DNA of 13,591 nt from Spirochaetaceae bacterium. Lineage in GTDB: Bacteria > Spirochaetota > Spirochaetia > SZUA-6 > Fen-1364. The stretch is taken from contig PLNO01000341.1 of the NCBI GenBank assembly GCA_003141795.1, positions 1-13,591 on the forward strand, written 5' to 3'. The translations under genes and the position numbers were made by a program. Shown here one piece after another: positions 1 through 5,920 of the stretch. Numbering within the stretch: position 1 is the first letter of the stretch; every line of letters starts with the position of its first letter. The notes under the pieces are model-generated. The model ran no database searches. It was not told the DNA's origin and saw nothing but the letters and a program-made list of their open reading frames with translations.

Positions 1-98
1 CCCCCATTCCACCTCGCACCACGCCCGGCAACCGTTCGCAAAAGGCGCGCGTTCTTGCCGGCGAAAAAAAAGTGGAGCTATAGTAACTGCTATCAGTT
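1..98 (+). mobile_element. 3' end of an IS91-like element, copy 1 (rest lies left of the window)
   Basis: This stretch is a direct repeat of 4776-4872. The first 60 bases differ at a single position; the remainder carries about six differences including a one-base indel. In the second copy the same sequence follows the remains of an IS91-type transposase, so this is read as the 3' (oriIS-side) terminus of another copy in the same orientation. Both copies keep an inverted repeat (25-31 with 55-61 here) that can form a hairpin upstream of the tip, as expected near a rolling-circle origin. The tip reads TATCAGTT in both. Three TATCAG units follow one another at 91-113. The repeat is seen directly; the family is inferred from copy 2. 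Confidence 0.6.
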
Positions 99-353
99 GC
101 TATCAGTCTATCAGTCGGTGGATCGGGCGGAAAGGCTCGAGGGCTCGCAGCGCACCAGGGTGAACCGCGTCGGGCCACGCGCAGTGCCCCTTGGGCGTCT
201 TCTACCGCGAGTACGCGAAGCTGGCGGATTTCCCAGGTGTCACGAGGCTGTCGTTCCTGCACGTGCGCAACCTGGCGCTCGGCCTGTTTTTCTTCCTCTT
301 CATGGCTGCGCTGGAAAAGCTCTTCAGCTTCTCGGCGCAGCGGGGAGTCCGTC
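99..353. other. Unassigned stretch between the IS end and the DUF4258 remnant
   Basis: No gene is recognised. A plus-strand open stretch from 164 to about 400 encodes a peptide with a hydrophobic segment (LGLFFFLFMAALEKLFSF) that looks protein-like. It has no upstream start with a ribosome binding site and its 3' part is antisense to the better supported pseudogene at 354-554. It may be a fragment of a membrane protein trapped between rearrangement junctions, or chance coding in GC-rich DNA. Confidence 0.3.
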
Positions 354-554
354 TCACCGTGATCCTTTACGAGACGATCGCGATGCGGCTGCAATGTCTC
401 CCCGCCGCAGGGCATCTCTCACGTCATCGAGCCGGTACGCATCATCCAGGGAGAGGTAGGGTGACCACGCGGTCTCGTCTTCGAGAATCTCGACATCGAC
501 TTAAGCGATGTACATGCCTTCATGGACGATCTTCGTCCGTTTCCGCTTTGTCAC
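354..554 (-). pseudogene. Small antitoxin-like partner of the DUF4258 protein, broken by an internal stop
   Basis: The frame starts at GTG 552-554, whose GTGA overlaps the restored stop of the upstream DUF4258 frame, a typical coupled arrangement. It reads MTKRKRTKIVHEGMYIA, then a TAA (501-503), then VDVEILEDETAWSPYLSL, DDAYRLDDVREALRRGD-like sequence and a short unrelated tail to a stop at 354-356. The segment after the stop continues in the same frame and resembles the small acidic partner proteins found immediately downstream of DUF4258 proteins, so the TAA is most simply a single-base Glu-to-stop change. The last dozen codons no longer look like the family, suggesting the 3' end was also lost. 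Function of the intact form is presumed antitoxin; that is inference from gene pairing. Confidence 0.55.
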
Positions 555-870
555 GGCTTCCTCCTGGTGTATTCATCAACCCAGCGTTCTGTGTCTAGTC
601 GATATGCAGTGACCAGAACGGCTGGGAACCGCTATTCCTGGGGATGCCCCAAACGGCATGAATTGCTGCCCCGTGCCAGTCCCGCGGTGGCACAAGAACG
701 AAGGGCCCTTTTCCGAAAGATGGGTACTCCTCGATCAGCAGACTCTCCTGCACTCCCTCTTTCATTTCACGCGTGGAGATGCCATCCACCACCAGCTCAT
801 CGTATCCATGCTCAGCGAGCCTCACGTCGCCGGCGCGGACGAGCTCGCGGATGCGCTGCAGGGTGTCACC
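551..870 (-). pseudogene. DUF4258 family protein, frameshifted
   Basis: DUF4258 proteins are small single-domain proteins with an RNase/RelE-like reputation, usually paired with a small partner gene. The frame from about 870 reads TLQRIRELVRAGDVRLAEHG, then YDELVVDGIS, IEEYPSFGKGPFVLVPPRD and IHAVWGIP, matching the family pattern (helix, EHG, EDYP, HVVWGI). In that frame it ends at 595 with an unrelated tail. If one base is restored near 619, the other frame continues LVTAYRLDTERWVDEYTRRK and stops at 551-553; this is the expected family C-terminus (AYRxDxxRW). The start is unclear: in frame only GTG 823-825 is available, inside the domain, while a GTG at 863-865 is one base out of frame, so the 5' end may carry a second indel. 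The gene is therefore probably dead. Confidence 0.65.
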
Positions 871-1068
871 CCCGGATCAAGAATACAGCCGTGGGTGCTT
901 TTCCACAACACTCTGCACTTCCGCTGATAGAGATATTCCCATCGTCTCTCTTGCCCGTGTACCGACCGGCTTGGTACTTCGATAGCTCGGAGGATTGCCG
1001 CCTGGACGAATGTGGAGAAAAGGCGATCATCTCCGCCGTCGGGCTTCCGCGTTCCCGCGCCGGCTGTG
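871..1068. other. Intergenic, no gene seen
   Basis: About 200 bases between the DUF4258 remnant and the convergently decaying end of the acetyltransferase. I find no plausible coding frame, tRNA or promoter match. The only structure is the hairpin at its right edge (1059-1081). Confidence 0.4.
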
Positions 1069-1081
1069 CTACCCAGCCGGC
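1059..1081 (-). terminator. Hairpin across the acetyltransferase stop codon
   Basis: A perfect 8-bp inverted repeat (GCCGGCTG 1059-1066, CAGCCGGC 1074-1081) with a 7-base loop spans the stop codon of the minus-strand acetyltransferase. No T-run follows on the minus strand, so it is not a classical intrinsic terminator; it could still slow polymerase or protect the mRNA 3' end. Confidence 0.3.
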
Positions 1082-1713
1082 TCCCGCGCCATCTCCCACA
1101 GGGGAAGGTCGAGGCCCTGCAGCTCGATCCTGTCCAGCAGCTGAAAGCCGAACCGGCGGTACAGGGAGACGTTACCCTCGGTTTCCGTCTCGAGGTAAAT
1201 CGGGAGCCCGTCGCGGTCGCACGATTCGATCAGGTGGCGAAGGAGCCATCCCCCGTACCCCTTGCCCTGCTCGGACGACGCAACGCCAATGATCTGCAGG
1301 TACGCGTACTCCCGCCCCGCCATGTGCCGCTTGCGGTCGTGGCCCACCCTGCCGAAGGAATGCGCGAGGCGTCCGGCCACACGCGGGCCGACTCCCAGCA
1401 CGCACCCCAGCGCGCCGCTTCTCGCGAGCCTCCACATCCCCATGTCCGCGAAGCGCCCCGGCACCCATGCCGCGATCCCTTCGAGCCGCGGCGAGGTGGC
1501 CGTGACCACGCCGTGCCTCACACCCAACCGCACCGGGGTCTCGAAGAACGCCCGCAGCTTACGCTCGAGCTGTTTCTCTCCCTCGAACACACGGTTCCAC
1601 ACCGGGTCCTGCGCGAAGGCATCGGCGAGGACCACCGCGGCGCGCGCGCAATCCTCCCGCGCGAGCCGGTAGAGGCCATGCCCGGTTGACACGGCATCCG
1701 GCAACTGTCCCAT
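1069..1713 (-). CDS. GNAT family N-acetyltransferase
   Basis: The 214-residue product has the GNAT fold signature in its C-terminal half: strand LQIIGVASSEQGKGYGGWLL (139-158), with the acetyl-CoA pyrophosphate-binding QGKGYG loop at 149-154, then the helix and the late NVSLYRRFGF segment (181-190) that usually closes the acceptor site. GNAT enzymes move an acetyl group from acetyl-CoA to an amine; the acceptor cannot be told from sequence. The N-terminal half (AFAQDPVWNRVFEGE) resembles single-domain GNATs often annotated as unspecified acetyltransferases. The ATG at 1711-1713 is preceded by a strong GGAGGAG about 8 bases upstream, which fixes the start. It stands alone on the minus strand in the accessory block between the two IS ends. 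No damage is visible. Confidence 0.88.
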   Translation of the reverse strand: MGQLPDAVSTGHGLYRLAREDCARAAVVLADAFAQDPVWNRVFEGEKQLERKLRAFFETPVRLGVRHGVVTATSPRLEGIAAWVPGRFADMGMWRLARSGALGCVLGVGPRVAGRLAHSFGRVGHDRKRHMAGREYAYLQIIGVASSEQGKGYGGWLLRHLIESCDRDGLPIYLETETEGNVSLYRRFGFQLLDRIELQGLDLPLWEMAREPAG

Positions 1714-1897
1714 CTCTCACTCCTCCTGCGGCCCTACCGAGAGACGCCTGCGCGTGACGGATCGACGTCGAAGGACGAACGATTGATCGAGGAAATGGCG
1801 CCGATCCCCGTGACGGCGACCATCGTGCCTCTCATAACGTCGCATAGTAAGCGATGATCATGAAAAAACCCATGAAACTCACCTGCCGCGGCATGTC
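1714..1897. other. Intergenic, no gene seen
   Basis: The stretch carries the ribosome binding site of the acetyltransferase at its left edge. Nothing else could be supported; short frames on both strands look like noise. Confidence 0.35.
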
Positions 1898-2050
1898 GTG
1901 GCAGGGAGTCGTCTCGGAGGGGACGGGCAGCTCTACAGCGCTGTGCGCGCGGTCGGATTCACCCTCGACGCGGAAACGCTCGGGAAGCTCGACGCGATCT
2001 TCCCCGGGCCCGGGGGAGAAGCCCAGCACGCGTATGCCTGGCAGGAGCCG
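1898..2050 (+). pseudogene. C-terminal tail of an aldo/keto reductase
   Basis: The plus frame reads LYSAVRAVGFTLDAETLGKL, then DAIFPGPGGEAQHAYAW. This matches the very end of aldo/keto reductases of the type closing with a helix (TLDAETLxxLDxIFPGPGG) and a final AYAW. In intact members translation stops right after the Trp; here the frame runs on with CAG where a stop would be expected. No TIM-barrel body, catalytic Tyr or NADPH site is present upstream, so only about 45 residues of the gene remain. It lies between two genes of the opposite strand and is probably left over from a rearrangement. Confidence 0.5.
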
Positions 2051-2089
2051 GGCGACGCAGTTCCCGTGACCCGATCGGCCTGCCGTTCC

Positions 2090-2485
2090 TCAGCGGAAGA
2101 TGCCGAAGAACAGTCCGAACACGGCCAGGCGTACGACCTGGAATCCTCCGTCGATAAAGAGGAGACGGGCCCGCCGGCCGGCGCCCAGGTAGTTGATGGC
2201 GTAGGAGAAGGCGACCAAGCCCACGCCGACGCCGATGCCCGCCAGGAGCAGTTCCGTGAGCCCGTTCAGGTCACGGAAAAGCACGCCGAACAGGAAGGAC
2301 GCCGCGAGATTGAGCGCGAACACCGACGGGTACACGACACCCGGCGGCCGTTTCACCGTTGCGTCCCGACCGGCCACGTCCGCCCACGGCTTTGCAAACA
2401 GGACCGAGTACCACAGCGCGCCGACCACGAACGCCGAGGCCGTCGAGCAGAGCACCGCCCAGAGGTTGACTCCGTACAGCATCAT
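2090..2485 (-). CDS. DUF1761 family four-helix membrane protein
   Basis: The 131-residue product has four hydrophobic helices (roughly 5-30, 53-72, 80-100 and 112-130) and the family hallmark near the first helix, VGALWYSVLFAKPW, so it belongs to DUF1761. Its function is unknown; proteins of this family are small inner-membrane proteins. The start ATG (2483-2485) lies one base beyond the stop codon of the AraC/DUF6855 reading frame, so the two are very likely co-transcribed and translationally coupled. Length is normal for the family and no damage is visible. Confidence 0.8.
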   Translation of the reverse strand: MMLYGVNLWAVLCSTASAFVVGALWYSVLFAKPWADVAGRDATVKRPPGVVYPSVFALNLAASFLFGVLFRDLNGLTELLLAGIGVGVGLVAFSYAINYLGAGRRARLLFIDGGFQVVRLAVFGLFFGIFR

Positions 2486-2486
2486 G

Positions 2487-2903
2487 TCACTTCGCCCTCA
2501 TGCGGTTTCCGCGGGGGTTATGCTCGAGTTCTGCGAGTCCCAGCGCCTCGAGCAGCGGGGGCAGGTACATCCCGAACCGGCCGCGCAGGCCTTTCTTGAG
2601 GCCATACCATCCCTTGACGGGGTTCTTCGGCGAGCGTCCCCACTCCTCCACAGTGCCCGGCTCGGCTGGCTTCCCCTCGTCGGCGCTGCCCAGCGGCACC
2701 CAGTCCCCGGCCTTCTTCAGCATCGCGTGAAGGTCCTCGATGGCCCGCGCCTGGTACTTCAGCGTCGTCGTTCCCACCTGGCAGACGAGCACGGGCGGGT
2801 CTGCCTCGTCGTCCCGGTACATCGAGTACGCCGAGGTTCCTGGGGGCGTCTTCAGGAGCCACGGATCGTCCCGGGCGCCTTTCGGTTTCGCTGCTTTGGC
2901 CAT
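2487..2903 (-). CDS. Possible independently translated DUF6855-like protein (internal start)
   Basis: This is the 138-residue C-terminal part of the preceding frame, listed separately because ATG 2901-2903 is preceded by GAGGAGG five bases upstream. It begins MAKAAKPKGARDDPWLL and ends just before the DUF1761 gene. The pattern (PPGTSAYSMYRD, then LVCQVGTTTLKYQARAIEDL, then WYGLKKGLRGRFGMYLPP) is that of a short stand-alone protein family of unknown function. Whether the cell makes only the fusion, only the short form, or both cannot be decided from sequence. Confidence 0.5.
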   Translation of the reverse strand: MAKAAKPKGARDDPWLLKTPPGTSAYSMYRDDEADPPVLVCQVGTTTLKYQARAIEDLHAMLKKAGDWVPLGSADEGKPAEPGTVEEWGRSPKNPVKGWYGLKKGLRGRFGMYLPPLLEALGLAELEHNPRGNRMRAK

Positions 2904-3782
2904 AGCATCCTCCTCGTACCAAGAAAGATGCGGCGGCCGGTTCCCTTCGTCTTGTATGAATCGGACAACGTTCGGGGCGAAATCCGCGGGCGCTTTGGGA
3001 GGATAGTTCCCCTTGTACCCGCGCGGTACGCCGCCCGTGAACTCACGGAAGTCCCTGATGAAGTGCGACTGGTCGAAGTACCCGCATTCCGCGGACACCG
3101 TGCCGAGCTGGGTTTTTTCATCGTTCATGAGAAGGCGTAAAGCCTTCTGGAACCGGACGATCCGCGCGTAAAGTTTCGGGCTGATCCCCAGGAACCGACC
3201 GAACAGGCGCCCGAGGTTCCGGGGCGAGACCCCCTCGGCACGGGCGATCTCGTCGACCGCAACGAGCCCGCCGCCGTCCTCCATTACCTTCTTCACGCTG
3301 CTGAAGGCCAGGTACGGTTCGTCCACCACCATCCGCTCCCGGAAAAAGGCATCGAGCAGCTTCCCCTGCTCTCCGATGTCGGTGCGGCGCCTGGAGAGGC
3401 TCTTTTCGAGCTGCGTGCCGGCGCTGCCGAACACCTCGGGCAGTCCGGGGGTCCGGTTGGTGTAGGCGGACACCGGTCGCCCCAGGAACGGCGCGAGGCC
3501 GCCCACGCGGAAGCGCACGCCGACGGTCGCCACGGCCCCGCGCTGGACGATCCTGATCGGCAGGGTGCGCTGGGCGTCGAGGTTCGATACCGCGTGCCTC
3601 ACCGGGCGCCGACCGGCGATTCCGCGGAGGTACGGGCCGCCGAAGTTGAAGATCAGGTCCGCCCGCGCGTCGACGTACACGTCCACGGACAGGTCGACGA
3701 CCTCCCCCGGCGCCGCGGAAACTGCCCAGTAGTGCTCGACGAACGGCAGGAGGTCCGCGTGCGGGACGGCCAGCCGGTACAT
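2487..3782 (-). CDS. AraC-type transcriptional regulator joined in frame to a DUF6855-like domain
   Basis: The 431-residue frame has three parts. Residues 1-115 match the DUF6597 ligand-sensing type domain found in front of some AraC regulators (DADLIFNFGGPY-like strand, then GVRFRVGG). Residues 160-256 form the AraC DNA-binding domain with two helix-turn-helices: DEIARAEGVSPRNLGRLFGR (177-196) and the second with the usual CGYFDQSHFIRDFREFTG (233-250) ending in P-x-GY. Residues 294-431 resemble a small protein otherwise found on its own (DDPWLLKTPPGTSAYSMYRD, then LEALGLAELEHN), which I take to be DUF6855. The linker (280-293) looks like translated intergenic DNA and contains a ribosome binding site before Met294. 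A stop between two former genes may therefore have been lost. The start ATG 3780-3782 has no strong ribosome binding site. Downstream it is coupled to the DUF1761 gene. Confidence 0.82.
   Translation of the reverse strand: MYRLAVPHADLLPFVEHYWAVSAAPGEVVDLSVDVYVDARADLIFNFGGPYLRGIAGRRPVRHAVSNLDAQRTLPIRIVQRGAVATVGVRFRVGGLAPFLGRPVSAYTNRTPGLPEVFGSAGTQLEKSLSRRRTDIGEQGKLLDAFFRERMVVDEPYLAFSSVKKVMEDGGGLVAVDEIARAEGVSPRNLGRLFGRFLGISPKLYARIVRFQKALRLLMNDEKTQLGTVSAECGYFDQSHFIRDFREFTGGVPRGYKGNYPPKAPADFAPNVVRFIQDEGNRPPHLSWYEEDAMAKAAKPKGARDDPWLLKTPPGTSAYSMYRDDEADPPVLVCQVGTTTLKYQARAIEDLHAMLKKAGDWVPLGSADEGKPAEPGTVEEWGRSPKNPVKGWYGLKKGLRGRFGMYLPPLLEALGLAELEHNPRGNRMRAK
2909..2915 (-). promoter_or_regulatory. Internal Shine-Dalgarno before the DUF6855-like part
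   Basis: GAGGAGG on the minus strand, five bases before ATG 2901-2903 and inside the AraC reading frame. It is stronger than anything before the AraC start at 3782, which argues for internal initiation. Confidence 0.55.
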
Positions 3783-3971
3783 GAGCCATCATACCATGAA
3801 ATGCGGCGACCGGGAGGAAACTGAACGTCCGTGGGGGAGCCAGAATCGCCTCGGGTGCTGCCCCCGGGGCGATCGGCAACTACGTGCTGATCCCGATCCT
3901 GAGGATGATGCTGTGGCTGTCGCTGCGGCGACGAAAGGCCTGAGGGGGGTAAACGCCTGCCAACCCGGGGC
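3783..3971. other. Intergenic, no gene seen
   Basis: Sequence between the AraC start and the end of the methyltransferase remnant. The methyltransferase frame stays open through it to a stop at 3789, but nothing after the conserved FFVARR end looks family-like, so it is treated as spacer. Any promoter for the AraC operon should lie here; I see no convincing -35/-10 pair. Confidence 0.35.
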
Positions 3972-4211
3972 GCGGCGGGCGACGAAGAACTCGTACGCGT
4001 AGTACGAGGAGTGAAGGCGGTGCATCTCGGGCTCCTCGTCCAGCTGCCCGAGTGCGGCGAGTGCTTCGCCGTCGGCAGCGTACTTGCCGCGCAGCTCCTC
4101 GATGCGCTCCTGCATCGGCGTGTAAAAGTCGTCCCACCACGCTTCATCGGGCAGCGTGAAGTGATCGAGAAGTGAGAACCCGCGCGCAGCGATTGCTGCC
4201 AGGATGTCGGG
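3972..4211 (-). pseudogene. C-terminal fragment of a class I SAM-dependent methyltransferase
   Basis: The minus-strand frame reads DILAAIAARGFSLLDHFTLP, then DEAWWDDFYTPM, ERIEELRGKYA and SSYYAYEFFVARR. This is the end of the group of small SAM methyltransferases whose C-terminus carries WWDDFYTP and finishes with a YxxEFFVxR strand. About 80 residues remain. The Rossmann core with the SAM-binding GxGxG is missing: upstream, the frame runs into the insertion-sequence DNA at about 4205. The normal stop after the final Arg also seems lost. The gene was therefore cut by insertion or rearrangement at the IS-like junction and cannot be active. Confidence 0.65.
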
Positions 4212-4635
4212 GACACCTGTACTCCTCTCGGGCTCGCGGTACGCCTGGCCCGGCAGGCGCGCTTGCGCGCCGAGAGGGTGGTCCCGCCAGCCCTACGTGG
4301 CCCGTCCGGCTTCCGAGGGCTGGGAGCGCGATCATCCACCCCAACCATCCCTCCGCATCGGCCCGCCCGAGGAGCCGAAGTCCGAGATGTCCGTATCCGC
4401 CAAACAGAGCCGCGCCGCCCCTTGGCCGGCAGCCGTTTCGCAAGAAACGGCGAGAGGCTGGGCTCGATTGATCAAGAAGATCTATGAAGCGGACCCCCTG
4501 TGCTGCCCTCGATGCCACAAGCCCATGAAGATCATCGCTGTGATCACCGACCCCGTGTAGGCCCTCAAGATCCTGCGACACCTCATCAAGAAAGGCACGC
4601 CGCCCCCCGGTCTGAATGCCGCATCCTTGAACTGA
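4204..4635 (+). pseudogene. IS91-family transposase, C-terminal remnant with an internal stop
   Basis: The convincing part begins near 4450: ARGWARLIKKIYEADPLCCP, then RCHKPMKIIAVITDPV. This is the typical end of IS91-type transposases (WARLLxKIYExDPLxCPxC followed by MxxIAxIxDP). A TAG at 4558-4560 interrupts it, yet the same frame goes on as ALKILRHLIKKGTPPPGLNA to TGA 4633-4635, exactly as the family ends, so the TAG is a nonsense mutation. The frame is open back to 4204 but that part is poorly conserved. Catalytic HUH and tyrosine motifs lie in the missing N-terminus. Confidence 0.65.
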
Positions 4636-4872
4636 TCTCCCCTTCCCGCCTTCGTATCGCAAGGGGGGAGTCTGTCCCTCGGATCCCCATGCACGGGGGC
4701 ACCGTCTGCGTCCGGCCACCGCAAGACCCCAAAGTTGCCTATCTCCCCGCGACGACCCTCTTGCCCTACCGCTTGCCCCCATTCCACCTCGCACCACGCC
4801 CGGCAACCGTTCGCACAAGGCGCGCGTTCTTGCCGGCAGGAAAAAGCGGAGCCATAGTAACTACTATCAGTT
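4205..4872 (+). mobile_element. IS91-like insertion sequence remnant, 3' part
   Basis: The segment starts where the methyltransferase frame stops being recognisable and ends at the tip TATCAGTT shared with 91-98. It contains the C-terminus of an IS91-type transposase and then about 240 bases of non-coding 3' region with the conserved inverted repeat (4800-4806 with 4830-4836). IS91 elements move by rolling-circle replication with a Y2 HUH transposase, lack terminal inverted repeats and make no target duplication; none is seen here. The base after the tip gives GTTC at 4871-4874, a tetranucleotide reported as an IS91-family target. The 5' part with the HUH and Y2 motifs is absent, so the element cannot move on its own. 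The left limit is uncertain by tens of bases. Confidence 0.6.
4224..4277. repeat. Inverted repeat and nested hairpin near the methyltransferase/IS junction
   Basis: CCTCTCGG (4224-4231) is matched exactly by CCGAGAGG (4270-4277). Inside, 4256-4271 forms a 7-bp GC-rich hairpin with a two-base loop (GGCGCGC TT GCGCGCC). The two structures compete for 4270-4271. It sits within 20-70 bases of the point where methyltransferase sequence gives way to IS sequence. Confidence 0.45.
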
Positions 4873-4971
4873 CATTTGACTCCGACGGCCGCGGCCGCAT
4901 CCTGGCGGCAACGGTTGACCCTGAGTGCCTTCCCGCTTCGACACTTCCATAGAGTGGAGGGCCTTGGTAGA

Positions 4972-5292
4972 ATGGGGCGTGGAGTCAAGATATTCCCCCT
5001 CTTTCCGCTTGATAAGTCCTATTTGGAGCGCTTCTGCGCAGCTAATCATATTCGCCGCCTCTCTCTGTTCGGCTCGGAGGCCGCCGGGACGTCAGCACCT
5101 CAGAGCGATCTGGATGTCCTCGTAGAGTTCGAGCCGGCGCAGCAACCGGGACTGCTCGGCCTCGCCAGAATGTCTGCGGAGCTTTCCGCGATGATCGGCG
5201 GCAGACCCGTCGACCTTCGCACCCCGAAGGATTTGAGCCGCCATTTCCGCGAGGAAATTCTCCGGAAAGCAGAGGTAGTTTTTGCGCGCTGA
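4972..5292 (+). CDS. MNT-type nucleotidyltransferase, MntA-like antitoxin (partner HEPN is truncated)
   Basis: The 106-residue product is a minimal nucleotidyltransferase. It shows FGS at 33-35, ten residues, then DLD (D46, D48), the GSx10DxD catalytic signature, and a third acidic residue in PVDL (D81). Proteins of this type act as antitoxins of HEPN ribonucleases; in the studied MntA-HepT pair the antitoxin AMPylates the toxin. I chose ATG 4972, with GGAGGG ten bases upstream; the frame is open further upstream but that part enters IS DNA. The next gene begins at TTG 5282, overlapping this stop by 11 bases, as in intact modules. Its product is broken after about 34 residues, so this antitoxin is now probably an orphan. 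Confidence 0.8.
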   Translation: MGRGVKIFPLFPLDKSYLERFCAANHIRRLSLFGSEAAGTSAPQSDLDVLVEFEPAQQPGLLGLARMSAELSAMIGGRPVDLRTPKDLSRHFREEILRKAEVVFAR

Positions 5293-5488
5293 CGATCGCG
5301 TTCGTCTGCTTCACATGATCGAGGCCTGCGAATCGGTTCAGCGGTTCATTCAGGGCCGTCGTCGCCTGGATTTCGAAATGGTATACGGAAAGTGGGAGGA
5401 GGTGCTGAATCAGTCCCGTCCAAGACCATCGTTGCGTGCGGGCATCGTTACGCTCCAGAGCAATACGAGGATGCCCTTCAAGGAATGA
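5282..5488 (+). pseudogene. HEPN (DUF86, HepT-like) toxin, truncated
   Basis: The first 34 codons (to about 5383) read MRADDRVRLLHMIEACESVQ, then RFIQGRRRLDFE, the normal first helices of a DUF86/HEPN protein. After that the sequence no longer resembles the family and ends at 5486-5488. Full-length members are about 110-120 residues and carry the RNase motif R-x4-H-x-Y near residue 80; it is missing here. I found no continuation in another frame downstream, so this looks like a deletion or a foreign joint rather than a frameshift. It overlaps the upstream nucleotidyltransferase, the arrangement of a working module before the damage. Confidence 0.7.
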
Positions 5489-5668
5489 TCGGCGATGGAA
5501 GAGACGGCAACCTTCTTGCTGAAGTGGGAGTCAGGGCGAAAGGAGCGTCAGCACTCTGACCTCAAAGGCGCACGCCCGAGCCTGGTCCTGCCCCCCGCGG
5601 CTGGAAGCAGCGCTTCGACAACATGGATAGAGGTGGACAAGATCAAGCGCGGTGTATACCCTTTTCTT
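5384..5668. other. Scrambled stretch between the HEPN fragment and hicA
   Basis: No complete gene. The only suggestive piece is the short run GWKQRFDNMD around 5599-5628 (frame of the downstream hicA half), which resembles the opening of HI0074-type nucleotidyltransferase-binding proteins (WKQRFDNY). It is too short to call. Confidence 0.25.
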
Positions 5669-5916
5669 GTGGAAAAGTGGGAGAAAGACCTCGACACAGT
5701 GCTTCGTGCCGCTTCAGAAGCGAGCATCGACTTCGGGGAGTGTGTGCCCTTCTAAAGGCCCTTGGATTTGATGAACGCGTTCGCGGAGATCACTACATCT
5801 TCAGCAAAACAGGCGTCTCCGAAATCATCAGTCTTCAGCCCAAATCGGGCAAGGCGAAGCCCTACCAGGTGAAGCAGGTCCGTACCCTCATCACCGGGTA
5901 CCGGCTTCGGAGCTAG
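5669..5916 (+). pseudogene. hicA: HicA toxin, frameshifted
   Basis: HicA is a small double-stranded-RNA-binding-fold mRNA interferase neutralised by HicB. From GTG 5669 the frame reads VEKWEKDLDTVLRAASEASI, then DFGE and runs to a stop at 5753-5755. The neighbouring frame takes over at about 5740: VCALLKALGFDERVRGDHYI, then FSKTGVSEIISLQP, then KAKPYQVKQVR to a stop at 5914-5916. Joined, these make a full-length HicA of about 82 residues with the G-x-H-Y-I-F region that holds the catalytic His. A one-base deletion near 5739 explains the break. hicB starts four bases after the stop. A sequencing error is possible, but the two neighbouring modules are damaged too. Confidence 0.75.
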
Positions 5917-5920
5917 TAGT

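Noticed and set aside
522..1292. Long plus-strand open frame of 256 codons
   Set aside because: Composition is Arg/Pro/Ser-rich shadow coding, it has no family resemblance, and it is antisense to the acetyltransferase and the DUF4258 remnant.
1012..1689. 225-codon plus-strand frame opposite the acetyltransferase
   Set aside because: Shadow of a clear GNAT gene with a strong ribosome binding site on the other strand.
1714..2485. Integron attC sites between the cassette-like minus-strand genes
   Set aside because: No GTTRRRY/RYYYAAC core pairs with the expected imperfect palindrome were found.
3118..3879. 253-codon minus-strand frame overlapping the AraC gene
   Set aside because: Frame-shifted shadow, Arg/Gly/Pro-rich; the AraC frame has the recognisable domains.
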